Below are positions 9,364-18,060 of a DNA stretch of 37,604 bases, one piece after another. The notes beneath the pieces were generated by a model that worked only from the letters and a program-made list of their open reading frames with translations, ran no database searches and was not told the DNA's origin. A program made the translations under genes and the position numbers. Each line of letters begins with the position of its first letter. Position 1 is the first letter of the stretch. Source of the DNA: a virus; the IMG/VR virus record IMGVR_UViG_3300021185_004185, positions 1 to 37,604 of that record; one strand, given 5' to 3'.

Positions 9364-9668
9364 GCGTAATCCTTGGTAACAGACTCTAAGTTTCCACTTG
9401 AATCGTATGTTAAAGTTTTTGTAAGAGTAGTAACATCGGAGCCGTCTTTTTCTACTACGCTAGTTAGATTACCACTTGTATATGTAAATGTTTTAGATGA
9501 AACCTTAGTACCACCATTACTCGTCCATGTGGTAAGTGATGTTAACGCACCATCCGTAAAGGTAGGCTCAGAATAGTCATCAGTTAAGGTGGGTCCGCCA
9601 CCACCTGATTGCCCAGCAATTTTTACTGCCTGCCCAATCTTATAAAGTATGGAATTTACATCAGTCAT
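9360..9668 (-). CDS. Short virion appendage protein with SILYKIG N-terminal tag
   Basis: This 102-residue protein begins MTDVNSILYKIGQAVKIAGQ, the same N-terminal tag as the fibres at 5446 and 6127. The remainder is low-complexity Thr/Ser-rich, with two short repeats (KVSSKTFTYTSGNLTSVVEK and TLTKTLTYDSSGNLESVTK) that resemble the YD/RHS-like strand pattern seen in small phage neck or collar proteins. It overlaps the upstream gene by 8 bases and the large fibre downstream by ATGA. I infer a small fibre-associated or connector piece. Because it carries the tag but no fibre domain, it may cap the same attachment point used by its paralogues. Confidence 0.65.
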   Translation of the reverse strand: MTDVNSILYKIGQAVKIAGQSGGGGPTLTDDYSEPTFTDGALTSLTTWTSNGGTKVSSKTFTYTSGNLTSVVEKDGSDVTTLTKTLTYDSSGNLESVTKDYA

Positions 9669-10401
9669 CTTTTGTAAATGTTGCCTCTGTATAAAAATTA
9701 TCCGTTGGAATGACTGTAATTACATCATCAGTCTCTCCCCCCTGCTCCCATTTAAGAAATTTGTGACCAGATAATGGAGTCGCTTTTATTATTAAATGCG
9801 TTCCTTCTTCATATACATTATCTGAAGTTGTTGGTATTTTTTTCTTAAATTTGTCTGCTTCCAATTCATACTCCACTCCATTCTCTGTTGCCTTTCTTTC
9901 TGAGGTAAGTGTAAGTGATTCACCTATTATGAAGTTTCTTCCTCCGGAAGTAAAGGGTGCGACAATTAGCACATCATCATTTACTTGCGCGTCCCCTCTG
10001 CCTGCAGACTGAACGGATGCAACACCACCGGAGCGACTTGCGATATGTATATTATACTTCGCGACTAAAGATTGACTAGGTGTTCCATACACCCCATCAA
10101 GCCCTGCAGAGAAATTATCAAATCCATTTTCAACCAAATCTGTACGGACATACGCCTCCTCGAGGGCATGCTTTATCGTATCAATCTCTTGCTTGAAAAC
10201 TGAACCATCATGAACGAAACTACCTGGTGACTGGGCTAGGTTTGACAGAGTGGAAAAGACTTCATTCTTTAAGTTGGCTAAAGATACACGAGTTGCAGCA
10301 TAATCGTAAACACTTGATGGAGCGCCCTGCTTCTTTGCCCGAGACGAAAAAATGTCAGACTCATCAAAACTAGATTCCCCTAATGCGTTAACAGTAAACA
10401 T
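9661..10401 (-). CDS. Virion protein with C-terminal InlB-B-repeat-like domain
   Basis: This 246-residue protein has an N-terminal half (MFTVNALGESSFDESDIF, then helical SVYDYAATRVSLANLKNEVF) that looks like a podovirus structural or fibre-attachment module. Its C-terminus, about residues 200-246, reads EEGTHLIIKATPLSGHKFLK, W-E-x-G-G, then a strand ending EATF. That matches the divergent InlB B-repeat / bacterial repeat fold (G-x3-L-x-A-x-P-x2-G-x2-F-x2-W). Such domains are common in secreted adhesins, so host-surface binding is a reasonable inference. The gene starts directly at a copy of the late palindrome (10401-10421), with a TTGACA -35-like box further upstream, so the mRNA may be nearly leaderless. 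Confidence 0.7.
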   Translation of the reverse strand: MFTVNALGESSFDESDIFSSRAKKQGAPSSVYDYAATRVSLANLKNEVFSTLSNLAQSPGSFVHDGSVFKQEIDTIKHALEEAYVRTDLVENGFDNFSAGLDGVYGTPSQSLVAKYNIHIASRSGGVASVQSAGRGDAQVNDDVLIVAPFTSGGRNFIIGESLTLTSERKATENGVEYELEADKFKKKIPTTSDNVYEEGTHLIIKATPLSGHKFLKWEQGGETDDVITVIPTDNFYTEATFTKDD

Positions 10402-10440
10402 GACCTAATATAATATGTTCACTTATTTAATTTATGTCAA
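10401..10440 (-). promoter_or_regulatory. Late palindrome copy 5 with TTGACA box
   Basis: The palindrome (10401-10421; TGACCTAATATAATATGTTC plus A on the plus strand) touches the ATG of the InlB-repeat protein. On the minus strand TTGACA (10440-10435) lies 17-19 bases before CATATT or TATTAT. A small stem (AATGAC / GTCATT, 10442-10457) is next to it. The transcript would have almost no leader. Confidence 0.6.
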
Positions 10441-10509
10441 CTAATGACTTGGGTCATTCCATTTGCGTACACTAATGATATCTTTGGCATGTTAGTTGGG
10501 TTAGGGTTT

Positions 10510-11502
10510 CTAGAGAAGAAGTAAGACTTGTGGGGCGGCACCGGAGTTGACATTCTGTCCATTCAATCTTTCCGAGATGATGTGAATTTTATTATCAAAT
10601 GGGGGACTTCGACCATCACCCCCTTGATCAGCCGGCAGAGGTAACCCCCAGTGCCGGCCGGGGCCGGGGTAGGTTGGGTATGCTGTTGTCCTTTTTGTTA
10701 CAGCTGTCCCATCCATGAAGACGACTTTTGTTACCCCCGCAGGTACTTCGTAGCCAGTACCGTTCGAGAATATTGTATTAGTAAACCCTAGGCCACCCCA
10801 AGTAATATTATCTGCATAAACAATCCTCCCCCCCGAACTCATTCCATCCAGCTTACTCTTGTCACCCGAGGACATCAGTCCATTCGCAGTTGTAGTAGCT
10901 ACACCAGGAACTGTAGGTATGGTGGGCTTATTACTTAAATCCCCGTAATCACCACTAAACACATCCCCCGTACCCGCTTTTCCTTCTAAGGTTGTAGATA
11001 AATCAGTAATATCTGATATGTTATGGTTATGTGAGGATGGATTAAATTCATTTGGTATATTACTTAAATCACCATAATCACCAGTCTTCCCAACTGTACT
11101 AATATTTAATTGATCAGCAGTTACACTATGAGGGTTATTGGTTGAATTTATATGGTCAGTGATATTTTTTGTTAATGTACCCTCTAGGTTTTGTATAGCT
11201 TCATTTATTTCACCATCAAGACTCCTAACCAAATCATTTGCTAATTGAGAAAGTTCATTTTTAGCACTTACTAAATTCCCCTCCGTTCCTTCCTTTAGAT
11301 CCGCAACTTGGAAATTTACCACCATGTCTCGAATACGATTCAAGTTTTCATACACCGATTCCCACCACTCCTTAAGTAATAAATGATAATGACTTGCTTG
11401 GTCAGGATTCTGATCCGATAAAAACTTAGGGAGCAACGGAATTTCATCTGGCCCAGTAAACTTTGGATCAGTACCTACCTTATGCTTTTGATTTCCAATC
11501 AT
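10510..11502 (-). CDS. Tail fibre protein with NPHS / SHNH repeats
   Basis: This 330-residue protein has an N-terminal virion-attachment region (FLSDQNPDQASHYHLLLKEW, with a helix to about residue 110). It continues with the classic phage fibre repeats INSTNNPHSVTADQLNIS, GDYGDLSNIPNEFNPSSHNH and GDYGDLSNKPTIPTVPG, then a Gly/Pro-rich C-terminus ending APQVLLLL. His-containing repeats of this kind bind metal ions along trimeric fibre shafts in long tail fibres. ATGA overlap couples it to the nozzle gene upstream. The intergenic region after it holds a late-promoter candidate for the next gene. The assignment as a fibre is solid; the receptor is unknown. Confidence 0.8.
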   Translation of the reverse strand: MIGNQKHKVGTDPKFTGPDEIPLLPKFLSDQNPDQASHYHLLLKEWWESVYENLNRIRDMVVNFQVADLKEGTEGNLVSAKNELSQLANDLVRSLDGEINEAIQNLEGTLTKNITDHINSTNNPHSVTADQLNISTVGKTGDYGDLSNIPNEFNPSSHNHNISDITDLSTTLEGKAGTGDVFSGDYGDLSNKPTIPTVPGVATTTANGLMSSGDKSKLDGMSSGGRIVYADNITWGGLGFTNTIFSNGTGYEVPAGVTKVVFMDGTAVTKRTTAYPTYPGPGRHWGLPLPADQGGDGRSPPFDNKIHIISERLNGQNVNSGAAPQVLLLL

Positions 11503-13820
11503 CCTTGATTAGGTGCTGATTGTGAGAGTTTTGAACTAACTCCACTAACTTCAAATGTACGACCAATTAGTTTTATTGGATTATCTTTACCTTCTATAAT
11601 AATCGCATCCCTAAAGTATGGACCACGTAAGTATAATGGTAGCATATTTTCAGATGTAGTATTATCCATTAAGTGTTCCGCCTCAACTCTCTCACCTGAG
11701 GCAAATTCATACTCCCCGTCCTCATTTAGTTCCACTTCAGTTATATCATTATTAGCCGCTTGAGCGGATGGTAGTGTCGCAATTCTTACTTTTACATTAG
11801 CGGATGATGGAAGCCCATAGAGCGTATTCTCTGCTACATGCAATGCATATGACCTAACATCTTTGTCATTAAATTGATCAGTAAAATCTATTAATCCACT
11901 TTGGAGAACTGACCTGTAGTCATTTCCATATCTATTATATATCGCATAATTATCCGGTCCCCTTCCGTACCTTACCAAGAAGTGGAATATATCCTCCGAT
12001 GTTCCTGCAAATTGATTAATGTTCTTTTCCTTATCTGACACCGAAAATACAACCCATCGATATTCTATTCTCTTTGTAGTGGCTGGTCGTGTAATCTGAG
12101 CCCCCGCTGTAAATACTTGGTCTATTTCAGAAACCGTATTATTTTCATAATCGAATGCATATGTTCCTTCGGGCGAGCAGAAGAAAATCTCCTTTGTCTC
12201 CCCATTATCTACTGTGAATACACGCTCAGATTGATCAGCACTTAGACCTTCCCAAAACCTAGTGCCTTTGTCCATCGACTGAAGTAACTTTGGTTGAGAT
12301 GCAGCACGGTCGGTTTGATAAACTCCAGTATAACCCATGAAAATATGGTATCTACCCGCAACATCAATTAATGTATTCCTAAAGTCGACTACTCGTGGGC
12401 CTGTATATCTTCTTTCAAATTGAAAAACTTCAGCAGTATTGACCTTAATTGCAGTCATGTAACCCGTGTCCCTGTAAATCATAAGTCGATCTACAAGGGT
12501 TTTCATTTTAATTATTCGACTTCCGTCATCAACTAAATCCGCAACCGAGGTAAGTTTACCAACCGAATCCAACCGAATCATATATCCTGTGGTGGAATTA
12601 TTAATGGGTTCGGAAAGTTCCTCATCAGTTATACTACCAGGAGCATTTGCGTTATTCCCTTCCTCGTCCACAATTGAATAAGTCTGCGTTCCGTCACCAT
12701 TATCAATGACTGATCCAATGTGTATCCTTGAGTCTCTCGTAACCGAACCTTTAACAATTGGAGTGGTAGAAAATGCACTATTAAATTCAACTCCATTCTC
12801 AAGTGTGGTTATTGCCTCTCCAGCACCAACAATAACAACCTCCGTCCCCTCCCTTGGGCTAAATGTAATTGCAGGATGCTCGAGGTTGGTCTGGTAATCC
12901 CCGTCAGTATCTGTTCGCAATGGATACTTGGAAATAAATTGATTTGTACCCTCCGCCATTGTTCCATACAGAGCCGTACCATATCGCAATCCATCACCTT
13001 CATAACTCCAGACTAATGAATAAGGACTCCTAATTGTTTCGGTTTCGCCATTTAAGTATGTCGGACTATCAAGAACCTTTCCGTAAGGGTCGTCCCCTTT
13101 CATCCAGTCAACCCAATCCCTTGCTTTGATTTGTGTAATATCACCCAGCATGAGGAATCCATTAAACTCACTAATTGTACCTACTGCAGCCATCCGGTAT
13201 GCAGGAGACTCTCGTAATTCTAAGAGTGGAATTGCGTTATCCCAATCCTCGCGAAATGCTAGTGGTAAGTCTTTTCCATTATTTAAATAAAGCACTCCAT
13301 TTACAACAGTTGCCTCCCATGCATTAACCTCATTTGCAAAGTAATCTCCTACTGTGTCATCAACCGAACATAATCCTTCAGCTATAATGTCCCATTTAAA
13401 GTCTGCCGGAGGTTCCTCTATGTATCCATCCACAAAGTAAGTACCTGGAGCCCATCCTGAAGATGTATTCTTATTTATATACTCAGGATTATTTACATAT
13501 TTATAACGATAAAGCTTATCTCCTGCGGCTACCACTAGGCAGGATATATTATTAGTTGAACGGAATTGGCAAATTAAGCGGATCGGATCGGTGGAGGGAG
13601 AATTGGTAGCAACTTGGGGAAACCCCTCAAGGAATTTACCTGATGGTTTAAATATCTCCCACCCTTCTCTTCTTGCCTCCCCTTCTTGATGTCTGCGAAA
13701 ATTTAACTTCTTTGTATAGTGTTCTCCACTCGCACTTTCGCCTGCTAAGTTTTGCAACAAGGCACCCCCCATCATGGGCTTGATGGTTTTATTTACGAAC
13801 TTTTTTGTTTTACTAGGCAT
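11499..13820 (-). CDS. Tail nozzle protein (T7 gp12 / tail tubular protein B-like)
   Basis: This 773-residue protein has the N-terminal signature typical of podovirus nozzle proteins: a short basic start, then YTKKLNFRRHQEGEARREGW and a beta-propeller-like series (CLVVAAGDKLYRYKY, EATVVNGVLYLNNGKDLPLA, GFLMLGDITQIKARDW, RTDTDGDY, RYHIFMGYTGVYQTDR). Length is close to the gp12 family. In T7 the nozzle closes the tail and contacts the adaptor and fibres. Here the adaptor lies upstream with two fibre genes between, which differs from T7, where gp11 and gp12 are adjacent. The assignment rests on pattern and context and has not been checked by a search. Confidence 0.75.
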   Translation of the reverse strand: MPSKTKKFVNKTIKPMMGGALLQNLAGESASGEHYTKKLNFRRHQEGEARREGWEIFKPSGKFLEGFPQVATNSPSTDPIRLICQFRSTNNISCLVVAAGDKLYRYKYVNNPEYINKNTSSGWAPGTYFVDGYIEEPPADFKWDIIAEGLCSVDDTVGDYFANEVNAWEATVVNGVLYLNNGKDLPLAFREDWDNAIPLLELRESPAYRMAAVGTISEFNGFLMLGDITQIKARDWVDWMKGDDPYGKVLDSPTYLNGETETIRSPYSLVWSYEGDGLRYGTALYGTMAEGTNQFISKYPLRTDTDGDYQTNLEHPAITFSPREGTEVVIVGAGEAITTLENGVEFNSAFSTTPIVKGSVTRDSRIHIGSVIDNGDGTQTYSIVDEEGNNANAPGSITDEELSEPINNSTTGYMIRLDSVGKLTSVADLVDDGSRIIKMKTLVDRLMIYRDTGYMTAIKVNTAEVFQFERRYTGPRVVDFRNTLIDVAGRYHIFMGYTGVYQTDRAASQPKLLQSMDKGTRFWEGLSADQSERVFTVDNGETKEIFFCSPEGTYAFDYENNTVSEIDQVFTAGAQITRPATTKRIEYRWVVFSVSDKEKNINQFAGTSEDIFHFLVRYGRGPDNYAIYNRYGNDYRSVLQSGLIDFTDQFNDKDVRSYALHVAENTLYGLPSSANVKVRIATLPSAQAANNDITEVELNEDGEYEFASGERVEAEHLMDNTTSENMLPLYLRGPYFRDAIIIEGKDNPIKLIGRTFEVSGVSSKLSQSAPNQG

Positions 13821-13823
13821 AGC

Positions 13824-14774
13824 TTACGATACGGAAACAAAATAAGGTAATGGATGTTGCCTATAGGCATCTGATGGAGCACTTGCGATTTCATATATAT
13901 ATGATTTTGGTATTAAAAAACCACCTGACTCTTGCCACCCCCACGGCGCGTTAGCATAGTCCAATGCGGTGTGTTGACTGCTTGGAGGCGACGCACTGAT
14001 GGGCGGAAGTGCTGGAGATGTTTTTATAAATTCTAATGAATAATTACTTGCTGATTGCTCAAGGGTATTCGCAGTGTGAGGTATATTAGTGAAAAAGGTT
14101 TTGTTTTCTAATGACATATTGCCAGGATTCTCCAATGGGGCTTGATTCCCTCCACTCCAAACAAGATTATGGACATAAAAAGTATCAGCGATACCGTTCC
14201 CACTGGTATCCGTATAATTAAGAGTATTACCCATGAATACCTGATTTCCTAAATCAATTGAAATAGACTCCGTATTTAGTGCATCGCTACCTGATGTTAC
14301 CTCATCCACCCCCGCCGGATACCACCAACGACCTAAGCCCATAATTCCTATATTGTTTGCCTGAGGGTAAAACACTTCATTTCGGTACTCACCATACAAT
14401 GCCGATATCAACCAAGGAGAAAATATGTTCGGGAATACAATTTGATGGGCTGCAATACCTCCATTCATTCCGAAATTTTGGTCCCAATGCATTCGCCCGG
14501 TGCTCGTTCTTGCCTTACTCAATAGCAATACATCAACGGAAGTTGTAGAGGAAGAAGCTCCCGCCGAATAAGGGTAATATGGAATCCCGTCGGGGTTGGT
14601 GATTCGTATTATTTGACCATCTAGAATCCCGTGGTCACCCACTGATGGATTTACATTTGGGTTACTTCGATATGCCGATGCTTTTTCCCATATCGTAGTG
14701 CCATTAAGGGTCAACTTATCAACATCTTGACCATCATAGGTGATGGCATCTGTATTACCCAAGTTATAGCTCAT
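13824..14774 (-). CDS. Virion protein, probable fibre tip or tail decoration
   Basis: This 316-residue protein begins MSYNLGNTDAITYDGQDVDK, then LTLNGTTIWEKA. That short module, in which a virion protein 'declares' a Gly-Thr-x-Ile/Val-Trp strand, is common at the N-terminus of phage tail proteins. The remainder is rich in aromatic residues, Asn, Ser and Pro (GLGRWWYPAGVDEV, FYVHNLVWSGGNQAP) and has no Cys pattern or catalytic motif. The middle suggests a beta-sandwich. It starts with ATGA overlap after the 857-residue fibre and precedes the nozzle by 3 bases, so it may sit on that fibre as a receptor-binding tip. This role is inference from neighbours. Confidence 0.55.
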   Translation of the reverse strand: MSYNLGNTDAITYDGQDVDKLTLNGTTIWEKASAYRSNPNVNPSVGDHGILDGQIIRITNPDGIPYYPYSAGASSSTTSVDVLLLSKARTSTGRMHWDQNFGMNGGIAAHQIVFPNIFSPWLISALYGEYRNEVFYPQANNIGIMGLGRWWYPAGVDEVTSGSDALNTESISIDLGNQVFMGNTLNYTDTSGNGIADTFYVHNLVWSGGNQAPLENPGNMSLENKTFFTNIPHTANTLEQSASNYSLEFIKTSPALPPISASPPSSQHTALDYANAPWGWQESGGFLIPKSYIYEIASAPSDAYRQHPLPYFVSVS

Positions 14775-17344
14775 GGATTTGTAATTGCTAAAGTCTTAGT
14801 GTCTTCATCGTATGCAAAGGTGGGGGTGGTTCCATCTGCTCCTTTGAGTCCATTAAGTTGAGCAGTGGTAAAGTCGCTATAAACGAAAGCATCTCCTTTG
14901 ACTTTGAGTCCATTAAGTTGAGCGGTGGTAAAGTCATTATAAACGAAAGCATCTCCTTTGAGTCCTTGGGGTATACCAAAAGCAATAGTTTGGTCGCCAT
15001 TTGTACCATTCCCGAGTTGTACGGTTGGGGTTGCCCCCGCCCCTAATCCATTAGCAGTTACACCTGAAATCTTAGTTCCTCTAGGGATATTTAATGAAAT
15101 TGAGACATCACCATTTGAATCTTTGGTATCAGTTGCAGATGCACTTGTTGCAGGAGTTACTGTACTTGCGGTTACATTTGTTATTTGACTACCTCTAGGA
15201 ATGCTAAATTTTAATGTTGAAGCATTGTATGATGCGTTTGAAGATGGCACTCCTTCCACAGCAGTTATATTAGCAAGCAAGGATGCAGTAGTGGGTGTAC
15301 CCGATATGTCAGTGTAGTTACCTGATGTCGCAACCGCATGAAATCCTGATGTATTAGCAGCAGGAACAGTTCCACTTACTATTGTCCCAAGCTTGGTAAT
15401 TTCTCCACTTCCTGCCCATGTCGATAGAGCCGTGTTCTCAACACTACCTAGTCCAACTTGTGCTTTAGTTACCGAGTGTGGATTACCTGTATCACTAGTA
15501 TGAGATGTAAGGTCTTCATTAAATGCAATTGTTTTTATCGTGCCACCAATATTCAACTTCCATGTATCATCACTCTCATCCCAAAATAACTGAGAATTTG
15601 TTGCGGTTCCACGCTCAACTTCAATCCCTGCATCCAAGGATGGTGTGCCTGTTACATTTTTATTAAGCTTTATTATATTATCCTCAACATCAAGTTGTGA
15701 TGTATTAAGAATAGTATTATCTCCATGAACAGTTAGGTCACCCCACACGACTAGGTCTGGTGGATTAGTATCAGTTGAATTTCCTAGAGTTATATTATCA
15801 TAGAAATTTGATGCTCCCCCCACATTTAAGCTACCACCTATTGATACGCCCCCAAGGATTTTTGCTCCTCCATTACCAATAGAAACTTGTGGGGCGGAAA
15901 ATAAGCTAACTACTTCTAGCTTACCATTTATATTAACATTATCATCTATTAATACATTAGAGTTTTCTGAGAATAGACGAAGTTGAGAAAGGCTCGAGAT
16001 TGCACCGCCCGATATACTAACATCCCCAATCTTTGCCCTAGGCATATCCGCCACGCCACCAAGTGACACATCCCCGGTAACTACAAAATTTCCATTAATA
16101 GAAGTAGTGTCGGAATTTACATCATAGGTAATATCCTTAACCCTATCCCATAAATCTCGCTGTGTAACTAATCCTGTACTACCTGTTCCTTCCTCTGGGA
16201 GTGTTCCTGTGTGTACCGTTCTGTAGATTTCGATAAGTGTTTGAATCTGACTATCAGTTTGTGCTCTTGAATATGTATCAAAGTCTGACAATGCCACCTT
16301 ATGGGGATTATCTTCATCATTCAAGTGAGCTTGTAGTAATGCCTGTGCATCAACATTTGGAACATTTCCAAGACTTACGCTATTTTTAGTTAAGCCAGTA
16401 ATTACGCCTGATAAATTAATATTACCTGATAAAGTTGGGTCGGTAAATAAACTTACCCTTGAGAGGTTTTCTACATTTCCTAATCCTACATCCGCTTTCG
16501 TAATGCTATGTGGATTAGATTCTGCTAAGTGACCAACCAACATAGTGGTTTTACCATCCTCTATCTTTTGGTCCGCCTCCGCTTTCGAGTATTTATCTAG
16601 GTCGGAAATATTAGCCTCCGTGTGAGTGTGAGCAGGAACGCTTCCATCACTAACCACTCCGGCGAAAAGAGAATCGACTTCCGCTTTTGAATACTTGTCT
16701 AGGTCAGAAATACTAGATTCACTATGCGTATGCCCAATATCAGACTTACCCTGCAATAATAAATTTGCAGTTGCAGATTCTATGTAATTCTTGAGGTCAG
16801 AAATTTCAGACTCAGTATGCCCGTGAGATAAGTCTGCTTTTCCTGAAATTGAAGTTTCTAATTCTGACTTTGCTTGAGCTACTAAACTTGAATCATTTGC
16901 ATTATCCAATGCAGTCTGAAGTCCAGTAACCTCAGATATTTGATGAGTATGAGCACTTGATGCGTGATTATCAACTAGGTCTTGAACCTGTGCCTTTGTG
17001 TAAACTAAATCAAGAAGGTCAGTAATACTAGACGCCAAGTGAGTATGGTTTGTGTCTGACTTCCCGACCAGGTAACCCCCTAAGTCAGCTTTAAGTAAAT
17101 AGTCATTAAGTGTTGTGGAATTTAATTCCTCAATAGACCCAACCCTTATTCCAAGTGCATCAACTACTGCCTTCAAGGCAACACCCTGACGAGCCGCAAG
17201 TGCTTGTACACCTGAGTCGGTAGTTAAGTTATCTGCGACTTCCTCATCTATCCCCAATAGGGAATCTATTAATATAGAAAATTGTGCCTGTGTTGGAGAG
17301 TCCCCAGTCTCGAAGTAACTCTTTAGTGTAGTCTTGGTAGCCAT
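14771..17344 (-). CDS. Long tail fibre with HTH/NPHS repeats and 60-bp tandem duplication
   Basis: This 857-residue fibre carries at least six repeats built around His pairs: KSDTNHTHLASSITDL, HASSAHTHQISEVTGL, KADLSHGHTESEISDL, KSDIGHTHSESSISDL, PAHTHTEANISDL. It also has the NPHSITKADVGLGNVEN and NPHSVTKAQVGLGSVEN type. A segment with LDVEDNIIKLNKNVTG is shared with the two modular fibres downstream. The C-terminus has IPRGS/IPRGTKISGVTANGL repeats, then two near-identical units KGDAFVYNDFTTAQLNGLK encoded by a 60-bp tandem duplication (14841-14960). It sits between the adaptor and a possible tip protein. It is most likely the main receptor-binding fibre. Confidence 0.8.
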   Translation of the reverse strand: MATKTTLKSYFETGDSPTQAQFSILIDSLLGIDEEVADNLTTDSGVQALAARQGVALKAVVDALGIRVGSIEELNSTTLNDYLLKADLGGYLVGKSDTNHTHLASSITDLLDLVYTKAQVQDLVDNHASSAHTHQISEVTGLQTALDNANDSSLVAQAKSELETSISGKADLSHGHTESEISDLKNYIESATANLLLQGKSDIGHTHSESSISDLDKYSKAEVDSLFAGVVSDGSVPAHTHTEANISDLDKYSKAEADQKIEDGKTTMLVGHLAESNPHSITKADVGLGNVENLSRVSLFTDPTLSGNINLSGVITGLTKNSVSLGNVPNVDAQALLQAHLNDEDNPHKVALSDFDTYSRAQTDSQIQTLIEIYRTVHTGTLPEEGTGSTGLVTQRDLWDRVKDITYDVNSDTTSINGNFVVTGDVSLGGVADMPRAKIGDVSISGGAISSLSQLRLFSENSNVLIDDNVNINGKLEVVSLFSAPQVSIGNGGAKILGGVSIGGSLNVGGASNFYDNITLGNSTDTNPPDLVVWGDLTVHGDNTILNTSQLDVEDNIIKLNKNVTGTPSLDAGIEVERGTATNSQLFWDESDDTWKLNIGGTIKTIAFNEDLTSHTSDTGNPHSVTKAQVGLGSVENTALSTWAGSGEITKLGTIVSGTVPAANTSGFHAVATSGNYTDISGTPTTASLLANITAVEGVPSSNASYNASTLKFSIPRGSQITNVTASTVTPATSASATDTKDSNGDVSISLNIPRGTKISGVTANGLGAGATPTVQLGNGTNGDQTIAFGIPQGLKGDAFVYNDFTTAQLNGLKVKGDAFVYSDFTTAQLNGLKGADGTTPTFAYDEDTKTLAITNP
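14841..14960 (-). repeat. 60-bp tandem duplication in the long fibre gene
   Basis: Two nearly identical 60-base units (14841-14900, 14901-14960) encode the repeated KGDAFVYNDFTTAQLNGLK segment; a partial third unit follows. They differ at a few bases. The length is a multiple of three, so gain or loss would keep frame. Confidence 0.85.
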
Positions 17345-17346
17345 AT

Positions 17347-18060
17347 CTATTTGATTGTAAAGTTTCCTATTCCATTACCTGAAGTTCCTCCAGAAACATG
17401 GTCAATTGGGTTAGTTATATTGTAGTCCTTCCAATTCACATGAATTTGCTGTCGTTGCTTGTTGTACATATCCATGTAGGATTTATACATCGCCACATCT
17501 TTATCCACCTCTCGATTAAGGTGAGCTTTGACAAAATCCGCTACTGCTTTTGCGCAACTATCGTCAAAGATTACAATATCATCCACATCGTATATTCTCT
17601 TCTCCCCACTCCAGTAAATATAAAGTTTCTCATCATCAATTAATGGCGAGCAAAGATATATCTTCCCATCTCCGAATGTAATCTTTCCGGCATATGATTT
17701 CGATCGAACTGGACAACCATTAATAACCGAAAATCTATTAACCCATGGAACAACCTGCACATATGAATACCACCTAGTTGACTCATCAGACTCTAGCCCT
17801 GATATAATCACCGAGTTTATCTTTGCATGGGTAGGGACGAACTCCACCTCTGATGACCTAGTTCCCGTTGGTACGGGTAGCATATCCGTAGCAAAGAATG
17901 TATTTACATTACTTGATTGTAACTGAGAGACATACTGCTGTAGGTCAAGTGCTCCTGCAATAATTTGCTTATCGATATACTTCTGTATCCCCCTGCCCTT
18001 TCTCTCTGAATCTACCAAAAGAAAAGTTCTTACCGATTCATTAAATTCAAGCCACTTCAT
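17347..18060 (-). CDS. Head-tail adaptor (T7 gp11 / tail tubular protein A-like)
   Basis: This 237-residue protein begins MKWLEFNESVRTFLLVDSER, then KGRGIQKYIDKQIIAGALDL, a helical start typical of podovirus adaptors. A beta region follows (PTGTRSSEVEFVPTHAKIN), and near the end the signature helix pair DDSCAKAVADFVKAHLNREV and DVAMYKSYMDMYNKQRQQI, which in the gp11 family packs on the portal ring. In T7 this ring joins portal to nozzle. ATGA overlap couples it to the membrane-protein gene upstream; the next fibre starts two bases after its stop. Length fits the family (about 195-240). Moderately confident by pattern and context. Confidence 0.75.
   Translation of the reverse strand: MKWLEFNESVRTFLLVDSERKGRGIQKYIDKQIIAGALDLQQYVSQLQSSNVNTFFATDMLPVPTGTRSSEVEFVPTHAKINSVIISGLESDESTRWYSYVQVVPWVNRFSVINGCPVRSKSYAGKITFGDGKIYLCSPLIDDEKLYIYWSGEKRIYDVDDIVIFDDSCAKAVADFVKAHLNREVDKDVAMYKSYMDMYNKQRQQIHVNWKDYNITNPIDHVSGGTSGNGIGNFTIK

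Noticed and set aside
14788-15046. Short frames over the fibre 3' end on both strands
   Set aside because: They are by-products of the 60-bp tandem repeat in the real fibre frame.
16500-17100. CRISPR-like spaced repeats
   Set aside because: The repeats are protein-level His repeats of the fibre with diverged DNA and unequal spacing, not identical repeats with spacers.
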